Assembly: GCA_037128595.1 (NCBI GenBank)
Contig: JBAXWB010000012.1
Span: 62,001 to 126,000, forward strand
From: a bacterium
GTDB lineage: Bacteria; Verrucomicrobiota; Kiritimatiellia; CAIKKV01; CAITUY01
DNA length: 64,000 nucleotides
Direction: 5' to 3'
Below, one piece after another: positions 27,464 to 35,968 of the stretch; position 1 is the stretch's first letter; each line of letters opens with the position of its first letter. Made by a program: the position numbers and the translations under genes. The notes beneath the pieces are model-generated. The model did not search any database and was not told the origin of the DNA. It was given only the letters and a program-made list of their open reading frames with translations.

Positions 27464-27988
27464 TTACTTCATCACAACGAATTCAACGCGGCGGTTGACC
27501 GACCAGGCCTTTTCGTCGTGACCGGGATCTTTGGGCTTCTCTTTGCCGAAGCTCTTGGTCTGGATGCGGGTGCTGTCGATCCCGAGGTTCATCAGGTAGG
27601 TGCGTACGGCCTGGGCGCGGCGTTCGCCAAGCGACATGTTGTATTCCGCGCTGCCCTGTTCGTCGCAATTACCTTCCAAGGTCACAAACGTGCCGGAATT
27701 GGCCTTCAAATAGCTGGCCGCGGCTTCCGCCTTGGCGCGTTCGGTTGCGTCCACCAGTGCGCTGTCAAAAGCAAATTGAACCGCGGAAAGCTGGGCGTCG
27801 ACAATCTGGCCGCTACCGCTGCCGATACGGTTGGCATTTTGTCCATCCCCAAGGGTCGGGTCGACGACGTTTACGTCTGAGACACCGGTGCCGGCGGCAT
27901 TTTTCTTGCCAAACAAGCCTTTGCAACCGGTCATTGAAACGGCCATGGCACCCACAAGAATCATCGAAACTGCAAGACGTGTATTCAT
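27464..27988 (-). CDS. pal: Peptidoglycan-associated lipoprotein Pal
   Basis: An outer-membrane lipoprotein that clamps the outer membrane to peptidoglycan as part of the Tol-Pal system. It is 174 residues with a lipobox SMTGCKG at the N-terminus. The OmpA-like domain spans about 65-174, with VTLEGNCDEQGSAEYN and the NxxLGxxRA block as MSLGERRAQAVRTYL. It lies downstream of tolB (44 bp gap), the usual order, and ends at a strong terminator. Confidence 0.96.
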   Translation of the reverse strand: MNTRLAVSMILVGAMAVSMTGCKGLFGKKNAAGTGVSDVNVVDPTLGDGQNANRIGSGSGQIVDAQLSAVQFAFDSALVDATERAKAEAAASYLKANSGTFVTLEGNCDEQGSAEYNMSLGERRAQAVRTYLMNLGIDSTRIQTKSFGKEKPKDPGHDEKAWSVNRRVEFVVMK

Positions 27989-28032
27989 TGCTATCTATTC
28001 CTTTTTTCGTTCAGTTAAATCAGTCAAATGGG

Positions 28033-29232
28033 TTACTTCGCACACCACGAAGGTGCAGACCAACTTCCACCATATGGCGTCAAACATACGGGGGTATCTC
28101 CCATGGTGTCAAGGAGATATATCCGTGTTCCACCGCCTTCCCGCTTGCTGCAGACGAGGTGTCGCCCATCAGAGGCCCACGAGGGATCCTCGTAATTGCC
28201 GTCCGAGGGGCTGACTTGCTGCTCCTGCATGGTGGCGGGGTTGATCATGAATATGGAATAGAGCCCGTTGCGCCGGCTGCTGAAGGCGATCTGGTTGTTC
28301 GCGCCCCAGTCGGGATCGACATTTTCCTTGCCCCGCGACGTCAGCCGCCGGCTGGTCCCGCTGCGATCCATGACATAGAGCTGGGGGGAGCCCGCTCCGG
28401 CCATGTCGGAGACATAGGCGATCTGAGAGCCATCAGGCGACCAGGTGGGGCTGGCTTCGCCCGCCCTGGGGGTACGGGTCAGGCGGAGCAGTTGGCCGCT
28501 GCTGAACGACTTCGAGTAGACTTCCGGATTGCCGTCTTTGGATAAGACCATGAGCATTTCACCGCCACCGGGTGAGATCGCCCCGGCCATGTTGATTCCC
28601 GGACTGCTGGCAACCACCGAGCGTTTTCCGGAGGGCATCTCAATCATATAGATATCCGCAAACCCTTTCAGGAATGAGGTGTAGACGATTTTAGAGCCGT
28701 CAGGTGCCCAGCGCGGGGCCATGCTGATGGATTTGTCATGAGTGAGCTGGCGCAGATTGCCGCCATCCGCATCGCAGAGGTAAAGTTCTTTGTTGCCAGT
28801 GGCCGTTCCGATCATCGCGATCCGGCCCGAACAGATGCCGCGAAATCCCTTGATGGCCATGATGATGTCGTCCGCGACCTTATGGGCCAGCTTCCGGGCG
28901 TTTGGCGAGGCGTCCGTATAGGTTTTACTCAATACCACGCTGGACTTCAGGGCGTTAAAGACCTGGCAGTCCACGGTGAGGGTGCCGGCATTGTCATGGC
29001 ACGAGCCCGTGACCGTGAACGAGGCGGGGCGGACCATGGAGAACCAGCCGCAGTGGTCAAGATCCGCCGTTAGGGTCTGCCGGAATACAAACCCATTGGC
29101 CCCGGCGGCGCCGAAGGCGGTGACGTCCAGACTGGTTTTGGAACCCGAGGTTTTGACCACCCGGACCTCCTGGGCGGAGACGGCTGAAACCAGGGACAGG
29201 GCGAGAAGTGAAACGAATAAACATGTTTTCAT
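28033..29232 (-). CDS. tolB: Tol-Pal system beta-propeller protein TolB
   Basis: A periplasmic protein of 399 residues with a signal peptide (SLLALSLVSAVSAQE). An N-terminal alpha/beta domain is followed by a six-bladed propeller of WD40-like PD40 repeats, such as APRWAPDGSKIVYTS, SPTWSPDGSQIAYVS and DPSWASDGRHLVCSK. It acts with Pal in outer-membrane constriction. The neighbours are pal downstream and a TolA/TonB-like gene upstream; tolQ and tolR are not adjacent. Confidence 0.95.
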   Translation of the reverse strand: MKTCLFVSLLALSLVSAVSAQEVRVVKTSGSKTSLDVTAFGAAGANGFVFRQTLTADLDHCGWFSMVRPASFTVTGSCHDNAGTLTVDCQVFNALKSSVVLSKTYTDASPNARKLAHKVADDIIMAIKGFRGICSGRIAMIGTATGNKELYLCDADGGNLRQLTHDKSISMAPRWAPDGSKIVYTSFLKGFADIYMIEMPSGKRSVVASSPGINMAGAISPGGGEMLMVLSKDGNPEVYSKSFSSGQLLRLTRTPRAGEASPTWSPDGSQIAYVSDMAGAGSPQLYVMDRSGTSRRLTSRGKENVDPDWGANNQIAFSSRRNGLYSIFMINPATMQEQQVSPSDGNYEDPSWASDGRHLVCSKREGGGTRIYLLDTMGDTPVCLTPYGGSWSAPSWCAK

Positions 29233-29251
29233 AAGCGGCGCATTATCTCCT

Positions 29252-30100
29252 TCAATTGTTTCCTGTCAATTCAAACGCAACCGGGATACGGCGATGAGAG
29301 GAAAGATAACCTGAGGGTAGTCCCGAGACGCGGTGGACGGATTCAACGGCGCGCAGGACGGAGGCATCCATGGTTTTGTTGCCGGAGCTGCTGATGATCC
29401 GGCTCCCCACGATGGTGCCATCGGGATTGAAGGTCAGTTCCACGCGGGTGACCAGACCGGCAATCCCAATATCCGTGGGCTGATTCCAGGCGCGATACAT
29501 GGCCTGGCGGACCATATCCAGGACAATAAATTCCTGCGTCACGGCCGAGCCTTCGCCAAAGCGGCTGTCGCTATTCAGCAGACGCCGCATGTCGGCCTCG
29601 GAAAGCGTGGATTTTTTGCCGATTTTTGCCCCGCGATCGAGCAGTTTACGCACCTCTTCGGCGGTGAGCTTGCCCTTGCCGTTGGGGAGTGGCCGTTTCA
29701 CGACCTTGTCGCTGACTTTGATTTTGGAGGTTTTGCTTTCTGCTTTTTTCGGCTCCACTGGCTTGACGTCCGGTTTCTTTTTTTCCTTATCCTTCGCTTT
29801 GGGCTTCAGGATGGCCACTTCATCCGGGTCGGGGGGGGTATCATCCTTTTTTTCTTCGACCTGTTTCTCCGGCACTTTCTCCGGGGTTTTCTGCGGCGGT
29901 TGTGGGGCGAGCTCGGTGGGGATGGGGCTTGAGTCACTGGGCGGGGCTTCCACGATCAGTTCCATGGGGGAGCTGATATCCGACACGGGATTGCTGCACC
30001 CGTGAATGAAGGAAATGGCCAGCAGGGCCCCGATCAGCAGTCCATGACAGACGGTGACCACAAGCAATTCAGTTGTATAGTTCGAGCCGGATTCGTTCAT
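29252..30100 (-). CDS. TolA/TonB-like energy-transducing protein
   Basis: About 282 residues from the ATG at 30100. One N-terminal membrane helix (ELLVVTVCHGLLIGALLAI) is followed by a long proline/lysine/glutamate-rich linker (about 45-140) and a C-terminal TonB/TolA-type domain with LTFNPDGTIVGSRIISSSG. This architecture spans the periplasm and transmits ion-motive force. Its place directly upstream of tolB-pal argues for a TolA role, though TolA and TonB cannot be told apart by motif here. TolQ/TolR or ExbB/ExbD partners must be encoded elsewhere. An alternative start at 30139 is possible. Confidence 0.8.
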   Translation of the reverse strand: MNESGSNYTTELLVVTVCHGLLIGALLAISFIHGCSNPVSDISSPMELIVEAPPSDSSPIPTELAPQPPQKTPEKVPEKQVEEKKDDTPPDPDEVAILKPKAKDKEKKKPDVKPVEPKKAESKTSKIKVSDKVVKRPLPNGKGKLTAEEVRKLLDRGAKIGKKSTLSEADMRRLLNSDSRFGEGSAVTQEFIVLDMVRQAMYRAWNQPTDIGIAGLVTRVELTFNPDGTIVGSRIISSSGNKTMDASVLRAVESVHRVSGLPSGYLSSHRRIPVAFELTGNN

Positions 30101-30148
30101 GCGATCTGAAAAAATAGCGCAGAAGGGCGACGCGGTCAAAGCAATCAG

Positions 30149-32191
30149 TTACTTGGTCGTTCCCATCTGCAGGTACGGGAGGATATCATTTTTCAGGGTG
30201 GGGTTGGCCTCAAAGAGCGTAAACCCTGTGGCCCCCTCCTGGCGCAGCCCGCTGATTTGGCTGATGGTCTCAACCGCCGTGAGCCGACATTCCATGGAGG
30301 TGACGCCAATTCCCGGATACACCTTGCCTTTGACTCCCGGAGCGGCGATTTGCTTGCGATACCACTCGATGAAGGTGTGAGGGTTGGAGGTATAGCTCAT
30401 GGGGCATACGAAATCCAGTAAGCCCAGCTTGAGCCAGGTGCCCCAGTCCTGGGCAATGGATTCGCGTACCCCGGGGTAGATCGGGTAGACGGAGGCGGAT
30501 AATTTCATTTTCGGATCAAGCCGCCCCAGTTCCTGATGCACGTCCGCTACGAAGCGGGTGAGCAGATCGCGACGCCATTGCCGGTAGGCCGCTTGCTTGC
30601 TGCCGCCGCGGACATCGGCAGGCCAACGGCTGATCGGGATGCCTGTCGCCTGGGTGAAACGGCTCCGGCAGCCGCTGCAGTAGCAGTAGTCCTGTGACTT
30701 GAAGCGCGCATAGTCGAGGTGGATTCCGTCGAGCTGGGGGTAGCGGGTGGCCAGTTCCTTGATCAATGACAACTCGAAAGCCCGGTTGGCGGGGTGGGAG
30801 GGACAGAGCCAGGGAATGGTGGCCCCCGCGGCAGAGACTTGCAAGCGCCCGGCCTTCCGGTAAGGCGCAATGGTTTCATCCGGTGCCCCTTCCAGATTCC
30901 AGAGAATCACCCAGGCGTGAACGGCCAGGCCGTGGCGCCGGGCCGCGTCGCAACAGGCGGCCATTTGATCGCCGTAGCGGGTCAGGACATCCGAGGCCGC
31001 AGTCAGGCGGCTGGGGTAATGCGCGCACCAGGGGCGCTGAACGTGGGGCAGAACCGCCGTCATGCCGGCGCGGGCGAGTGCCTGGCAGGTCGGTTCCCAT
31101 GATCCGGGGGCAAAGCCTGTACCCGAGTGATTCCACACCCCCCTGAATTCATTGTTTTGGGAGGACTGGATGGACGCGTAGGCCTCCGTCAGGGTGGTGT
31201 CCAGCAGAGAGGAGGACTGGATGGCCTTCGCGTAGTTGCCGGTCTCATAGTCATGCGAAAGCTCGCGCAGGAGTGTTTCGGCGCGGCCGAGCAGCGGTTC
31301 AGCCGTCTGGCTTGTTCCGTTGTTCCGGGCAAGCGTCCGGATCGACTCCATGGCAGAGGTGGCGTTCGGGTATTTTCCCAGTTGTCCGGCCTGGTTGACG
31401 GCATGGGCGGCGGCGGCTTTCCACAAAGCGGGGTCACAGGCGCCGAGCAGGCTGATGAGAAGCCGTTTCTTTGCCGGGACATCGCCTTCAAGAAGGATAT
31501 GTGACATCCAGAAACCCCGGCTTGATTGCAGCCAGGCAGGCTCACGAGGGAGGTGTCCGGAAGCGCTTTCCCACCAGGCAATCACCTGTGAGTCGGGTCC
31601 GGCGGGGTAGGCGGGATGGAGAGTGAGTGACGTTTGCTCAATCCGGGCGGGCGCGGAGGGGAGGGCGTTATCGATGAAACGGAACGCGCTCCAGGAGTCA
31701 GCCCCGGGCGCCCGCATGGAGGGCCCCAGCCGGAATCCCATCAGGGCGGCAAGGCCGGGGTCTGCTGAAAAGAGAACGATCAGTTTTCCCCCGCTCTCAA
31801 CAAACCGGCGACAGGCCAGAAGCTCCCTGGCGGTGAGGGTGGAATTATAAGGCAGAATGGCCACGCGCGACTCGGGGTGCTTGCCGGCGGCAAACAGGTC
31901 GTCGGTTATAAGCGCCACAGGGAGGCCCGTCCCCTCAATCCAGCCCTTCAGACGGTCTGTAACCTTTTCGGCATAACTGCGTTCGGAGGTAATGACTACT
32001 GAAGTGGTAGGCTTAATAATCAGTACTGGCTGGACCCTGGGCGCAAGGGCAATTTGGGGTGGTGGCATCCTGATTTTTGGCGCTGTGGTTGGCGCGGAAG
32101 GGGTTGGCGCCGTGCACCCTCCCAGATATCCGGTGATGATAGCTGCAGAAACGAGTTGCCAGAGTCGGCTTAGAACGAGGCGTTGTGTCAT
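30149..32191 (-). CDS. GHL10-type glycoside hydrolase-like lipoprotein (copy 2)
   Basis: A 680-residue lipoprotein (lipobox YLGGCTAP). It has the same order of parts as the protein at 21631-23565: a GATase-like domain (VAILPYNSTL, GGKLIVLFSA), then a TIM-barrel hydrolase with FRGVWNHSGTG, GIHLDYARF, CYCSGC and DFVCPMSYTS. The family is related to the C-terminal hydrolase domain of PgaB, which binds or cuts de-N-acetylated polysaccharide. It is divergently arranged to the exopolysaccharide operon (182 bp between start codons), so a shared regulator or substrate is likely. It ends DILPYLQMGTTK without the repeat-derived tail of copy 1. Confidence 0.8.
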   Translation of the reverse strand: MTQRLVLSRLWQLVSAAIITGYLGGCTAPTPSAPTTAPKIRMPPPQIALAPRVQPVLIIKPTTSVVITSERSYAEKVTDRLKGWIEGTGLPVALITDDLFAAGKHPESRVAILPYNSTLTARELLACRRFVESGGKLIVLFSADPGLAALMGFRLGPSMRAPGADSWSAFRFIDNALPSAPARIEQTSLTLHPAYPAGPDSQVIAWWESASGHLPREPAWLQSSRGFWMSHILLEGDVPAKKRLLISLLGACDPALWKAAAAHAVNQAGQLGKYPNATSAMESIRTLARNNGTSQTAEPLLGRAETLLRELSHDYETGNYAKAIQSSSLLDTTLTEAYASIQSSQNNEFRGVWNHSGTGFAPGSWEPTCQALARAGMTAVLPHVQRPWCAHYPSRLTAASDVLTRYGDQMAACCDAARRHGLAVHAWVILWNLEGAPDETIAPYRKAGRLQVSAAGATIPWLCPSHPANRAFELSLIKELATRYPQLDGIHLDYARFKSQDYCYCSGCRSRFTQATGIPISRWPADVRGGSKQAAYRQWRRDLLTRFVADVHQELGRLDPKMKLSASVYPIYPGVRESIAQDWGTWLKLGLLDFVCPMSYTSNPHTFIEWYRKQIAAPGVKGKVYPGIGVTSMECRLTAVETISQISGLRQEGATGFTLFEANPTLKNDILPYLQMGTTK

Positions 32192-32325
32192 GAGGAGGAT
32201 AATTACTTTTCAGAGTGCCAGCGGTGCAAGTTAATTCACGATAAATTTAATAAAAAGGATAAAATTAGTCTTATTTGTTGCAGAAGCATCAAATGGCTGG
32301 CAATATATCTGTGTTGGAGATATGT

Positions 32326-32349
32326 TACCCACTCCTGACGGGGTGGGTA
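32326..32349 (+). promoter_or_regulatory. 5' leader hairpin of the exopolysaccharide operon
   Basis: TACCCACTCC (32326-32335) pairs with GGGGTGGGTA (32340-32349) around a TGAC loop, giving ten base pairs with one G-U. It lies 24 bases before the chosen ATG of the synthase and is not followed by a T-run, so it is not a terminator. It could affect translation or mRNA stability. Confidence 0.45.
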
Positions 32350-32373
32350 GAGTTTATAGTCTTGGGTGCAACC

Positions 32374-34032
32374 ATGGATGAGATAAAAAAAGGTGATAGT
32401 GATGGAAGTGACTATCCCGTTTCGAGATTCGACCGGAGGCGGCGCAATTTATCCCGGAGTAATGCCAGTGACCGGCGTCAATACCGGCGTTATTTGGCCT
32501 CTTTTCCAGTGACCGTAAGTTACACGCCCGAAACAGGGGCGCCTCAGGTAATGACCGCCACGGTACTAGACATCTCCGAGGGCGGCGTGATGCTGGAGGG
32601 CCTTGAGATTCCCGATAGGGTGTCCGACGTGACAGTTGAATTCCGTGTTCCGCCCGGAGTGATGCCTGAGCAATTTGTGCAAGGCGAATGGAAATGCAAC
32701 GCCACCGTGAGGTTCCGGCATCCCGCAGGCAACAAATACGGCATTGAGTTTGAAGAGTCATTGGGCGTCCGGTTGGCGCGGACCACCTGGGCCCGGCTGC
32801 GCTGGAGCGCGGTGATGGCTTTCATTTTTGTGATCGGTCTGGTGGTGCTCATGAAATATGAGAACCTGTACCTGTTCTGGTTGGATGTGCCGATTTTCCT
32901 CTACAGCATTCTGGTGGCAAGTTATCTGGTCACCCGGTTTATATTCGCGGCGTTTTACCGGCGACACAAGCCGTTGAAGGTGTTGCCGAAAATCACCGTG
33001 ATCGCGCCGGTCTTTAATGAGCGCGAGCATGTGGGGCGCATGATCGCCCAAGTGATGGAGTCGGCCTATCCTGTGGACCTGCTTCAGTTTATCGTGATCA
33101 ACGATGGCAGCACGGACGGGACGGAGAAGTCCATTGACGAGGCCCGCATCAAATATCCCGAAGTGGAGGTCATTACCCATGCCAAATCGCTCGGGAAGCG
33201 GCATGGCATGTCGGCCGGTGCCGAGCGCGCGACCGGTGATTTCCTGGTGTTCATTGATTCCGACAGTTTCCTGGCACCGGACGCCTTGAAGAACCTGATG
33301 AAACCGTTTGATGATCCGGAGGTAGCGGCGGTCACCGGGCATTGTGATGTGGAGAATGTCTGGACCAACACCCTCACCCGCATGCAGGCGGTGCGGTATT
33401 ACGTGGCTTTCAAAGTGATGAAGGCGGCTGAAAGCGTTTTTGATTCAGTGACCTGCCTGTCGGGTCCCCTGGCGGCGTATCGTAAAGACCTGTTTATGGC
33501 CGTGCGCGAAGAGTGGCTGAATCAGACCTTTTTCGGGCAGCCCGCCACGTTCGGGGATGACCGCAGCCTGACCAATTCCCTGCTGATGCGGGGACTCAAG
33601 GTGGTATATGCGGATGATGCGATCACCACGACGATTGTTCCGGATGATCACAGCACCTTCCTGCGCCAGCAGATGCGCTGGAAGCGCTCCTGGTTCCGTG
33701 AGACCCTGCGGGCATGCGGGTTTATGTGGCGTCGGCCGCCCTTGATGTCCATTTCGTTCTACCTCGGTTTCCTGCTGCCGCTGCTGGGGCCCTTCATCGT
33801 GCTGCGGTCCCTGGTGTATGTCCCGCTGGTTCAGCATCGCTCGCCCTTCATTTACATCATGGGGGTGTTCCTGATGAGCTGCCTGATGAGTTGTACGTAT
33901 CTCTTCCTGAAGCGGTCCCGCATCTGGTTCTATGGGATCCTCTTCTGTTTTTACTATATGTTTGTTCTGATCTGGCAGTTGCCCTGGGCGGTGCTGACCT
34001 TCTCCCGCACGTTGTGGGGAACGCGAAATTAG
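32374..34032 (+). CDS. PilZ-domain family 2 glycosyltransferase (exopolysaccharide synthase)
   Basis: An inner-membrane processive synthase of 552 residues. An N-terminal PilZ domain has the RxxxR motif at about Arg34-Arg39 (DRRQYRRY) and DISEGG at 66-71, the c-di-GMP contact residues. Two hydrophobic helices follow, then a GT2 domain with VINDGSTDGT, FIDSDS and the processivity motif QQMRW. A cluster of C-terminal helices forms the channel. It resembles PgaC/hyaluronan-type synthases. The start at 32374 is chosen because earlier in-frame starts give an unrelated leader through the hairpin. It is first in a three-gene operon, 10 bp before the next gene. Polymer identity is not predictable. 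Confidence 0.9.
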   Translation: MDEIKKGDSDGSDYPVSRFDRRRRNLSRSNASDRRQYRRYLASFPVTVSYTPETGAPQVMTATVLDISEGGVMLEGLEIPDRVSDVTVEFRVPPGVMPEQFVQGEWKCNATVRFRHPAGNKYGIEFEESLGVRLARTTWARLRWSAVMAFIFVIGLVVLMKYENLYLFWLDVPIFLYSILVASYLVTRFIFAAFYRRHKPLKVLPKITVIAPVFNEREHVGRMIAQVMESAYPVDLLQFIVINDGSTDGTEKSIDEARIKYPEVEVITHAKSLGKRHGMSAGAERATGDFLVFIDSDSFLAPDALKNLMKPFDDPEVAAVTGHCDVENVWTNTLTRMQAVRYYVAFKVMKAAESVFDSVTCLSGPLAAYRKDLFMAVREEWLNQTFFGQPATFGDDRSLTNSLLMRGLKVVYADDAITTTIVPDDHSTFLRQQMRWKRSWFRETLRACGFMWRRPPLMSISFYLGFLLPLLGPFIVLRSLVYVPLVQHRSPFIYIMGVFLMSCLMSCTYLFLKRSRIWFYGILFCFYYMFVLIWQLPWAVLTFSRTLWGTRN

Positions 34033-34042
34033 GGGATGACGC

Positions 34043-35968
34043 ATGAAGCGAGTGATTAATTTTCTGCAATGGCTGGCATTTGCAGGGCTGGTGGCGGCGA
34101 TCCTCTGGGTCACGTTCCGTCCTTCGCCGCCGTTGGATTACAAGCATGAGGTCTGGTCCAACTGGGATGGGTTCATGGTGATTTCCTATGCCGGAGTCAC
34201 CCGTGATGAAAAGACCATCTATCCCTCTTCCGCGACCTTGCTTTCGCACATGGAGGCCTTGCAGATGGCCGGGTATCGCACGATTACCACCGAGGATGCG
34301 CTGGCCTTTCTGGAGGGGCGTGCCCCTCTGCCCGAGAAGGCGCTTCTTATTCTTTTCGAGGGAGCCCGGAAAGAAACCTTTATTCGGGCCCACCCCGTGC
34401 TGCGGAAGTTCGGGATGCGGGCCACGTTATGTGTGCCAACCGCGTCCATGGAGGGGTGGGATGAGTCATGTCTCAAGCGCGGCGATATCCGCAAAATCAT
34501 TGCCCTGCCTCAGTGGGAAATTGCCAATATGGGGCATCAGGCGGTTGAACTGCTGGAGACGGCCGACGGGCGCAAGGACCACTTTCTGAGTACCCGCAAA
34601 TGGATCTCCCGGGAAAAGCGCCTTGAGGCGGATGATGAGTTCCGGGCGAGGCTGGAGCAGGATTACAGTGCCTCGGCGCTGGCCTTGTCGAAACTGAATG
34701 GGAGCGCGGTGACGGCCTATGTGTATCCTTACGCGGATAATGGGCGTCGTGCGGGGGGCGATCCGCTGGCGGGTGAGGTTAATTATTCCTGCGTGAACAA
34801 CCATCACCGGATGGCCTTTGTGTTGGCGTCCGACCCCTTTAATCCGCCCGGCCGGAATCCCTATGCATTGACCCGGCTCCGGGTGAACGGGGACTGGACG
34901 GCCGCACAGGTTTTGACGGCGCTCAGGCGTGCCCTGCCGATGACGGATCAGATGGTGGGCGTCGGGTTAAGGGACCGCTGGACCCTGTCCGGGAGCGCCC
35001 GGGTTGCGGGTGATGCGTTGAAGTTGAATGATGAGGATACGGCGAAGCTCCGGGGGAGCGACCTCTGGACGGATGCCCGGATTTCCTTTTCCGTGAAACG
35101 TGCGCCGCACGCCATTACCGTCTGCTATGCGCGCCTGATGAGTCCCGGAGACTGCCTGCGCCTGTCGATGGATGACAAGGACATCCGGTTGCAGGAACCT
35201 CGTAACGGCGTGCCGGTGACCATTAAAACAGCGCCCACTCCGACGGGGGAGGTGGTCCGTTTGGACTGGACGGTAAAAGGCCTTCGGTCCTGGTTGATCG
35301 TGAATGATGTGCCTGCCTTTGGTCCGGTTCCGTTGGCCCCCCCCTTCGCCTCCGGCTCGATTGGCTTTGAGGCGCGCGGGGGGGCGGTATCGCTATTCGA
35401 TCTGAAGGTGAAGCCGTTGCACCGGCAGGGAGTGGTGGTGGACTCCTGGATGAAGCTTCCTCTCGACCAGCGGGCAGTGATTACCGATTATATCTGCCCG
35501 TTTCCTGCGCCTGGCGAGGGGGTGCTGGCTCAGCAATGTCTGGACTGCATTCAAGCCGTTTCGGAAGGCGCCGAGGTCTGGCCGATTCTGTCGACGGCCA
35601 CCAATGGGGCCGCACCTGAAGCCCAGGTGGCCTCCATGGTCGCTCAATTGGGCCGCCAGGATTTGCGCCCGTTTATCAAGGGGTTTGTGGTCGCCAACGC
35701 TCAGACCGATTGGATAGAGCCTTTGCGGGCCCAGGGTTTCCGTATTATGCACCGGCTGAAATACGGCGAGCAGATGCCGCTTTCTGTGACGAATCAGACG
35801 GATCATGTGTGGCTGGATATGACGGGAACGAATGTCATGCGGGTGGCTGATGAGTTTTTGCGGCGACATCCCCCCTCCCAGTTAGTGGTGCGTGATGAGC
35901 GGGTGATTCGCCGCGTTCCGCGGGCGGATCGCATGATGGAGTGGCCAGAAGAAGGAAAGAATCCATGA
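34043..35968 (+). CDS. Membrane-anchored PgaB-like protein with degenerate deacetylase domain
   Basis: A 641-residue protein with one N-terminal anchor helix (FLQWLAFAGLVAAILWVTF). Residues about 45-290 follow the NodB/PgaB fold: MVISYAGV, then LPEKALLILFEGARKETF where active PgaB proteins have LSFDDG. The metal/catalytic Asp pair is thus replaced (FEGA), and the HxxxH motif appears only as NMGHQAV. The later motif VYPYADNG is kept. A LamG/concanavalin-like sandwich (about 305-460) and a C-terminal alpha/beta region of unknown type follow. It is probably a binding rather than catalytic protein. Its stop overlaps the start of the exporter (ATGA). Confidence 0.78.
   Translation: MKRVINFLQWLAFAGLVAAILWVTFRPSPPLDYKHEVWSNWDGFMVISYAGVTRDEKTIYPSSATLLSHMEALQMAGYRTITTEDALAFLEGRAPLPEKALLILFEGARKETFIRAHPVLRKFGMRATLCVPTASMEGWDESCLKRGDIRKIIALPQWEIANMGHQAVELLETADGRKDHFLSTRKWISREKRLEADDEFRARLEQDYSASALALSKLNGSAVTAYVYPYADNGRRAGGDPLAGEVNYSCVNNHHRMAFVLASDPFNPPGRNPYALTRLRVNGDWTAAQVLTALRRALPMTDQMVGVGLRDRWTLSGSARVAGDALKLNDEDTAKLRGSDLWTDARISFSVKRAPHAITVCYARLMSPGDCLRLSMDDKDIRLQEPRNGVPVTIKTAPTPTGEVVRLDWTVKGLRSWLIVNDVPAFGPVPLAPPFASGSIGFEARGGAVSLFDLKVKPLHRQGVVVDSWMKLPLDQRAVITDYICPFPAPGEGVLAQQCLDCIQAVSEGAEVWPILSTATNGAAPEAQVASMVAQLGRQDLRPFIKGFVVANAQTDWIEPLRAQGFRIMHRLKYGEQMPLSVTNQTDHVWLDMTGTNVMRVADEFLRRHPPSQLVVRDERVIRRVPRADRMMEWPEEGKNP

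Noticed and set aside
29252-30100. Complete Tol operon
   Set aside because: tolQ and tolR are not present upstream; the neighbour is a GHL10-type gene, so only tolA-like, tolB and pal are claimed.
32300-32373. c-di-GMP riboswitch in the leader of the PilZ synthase
   Set aside because: The GEMM core sequences and paired helices are absent; only a simple hairpin is visible.
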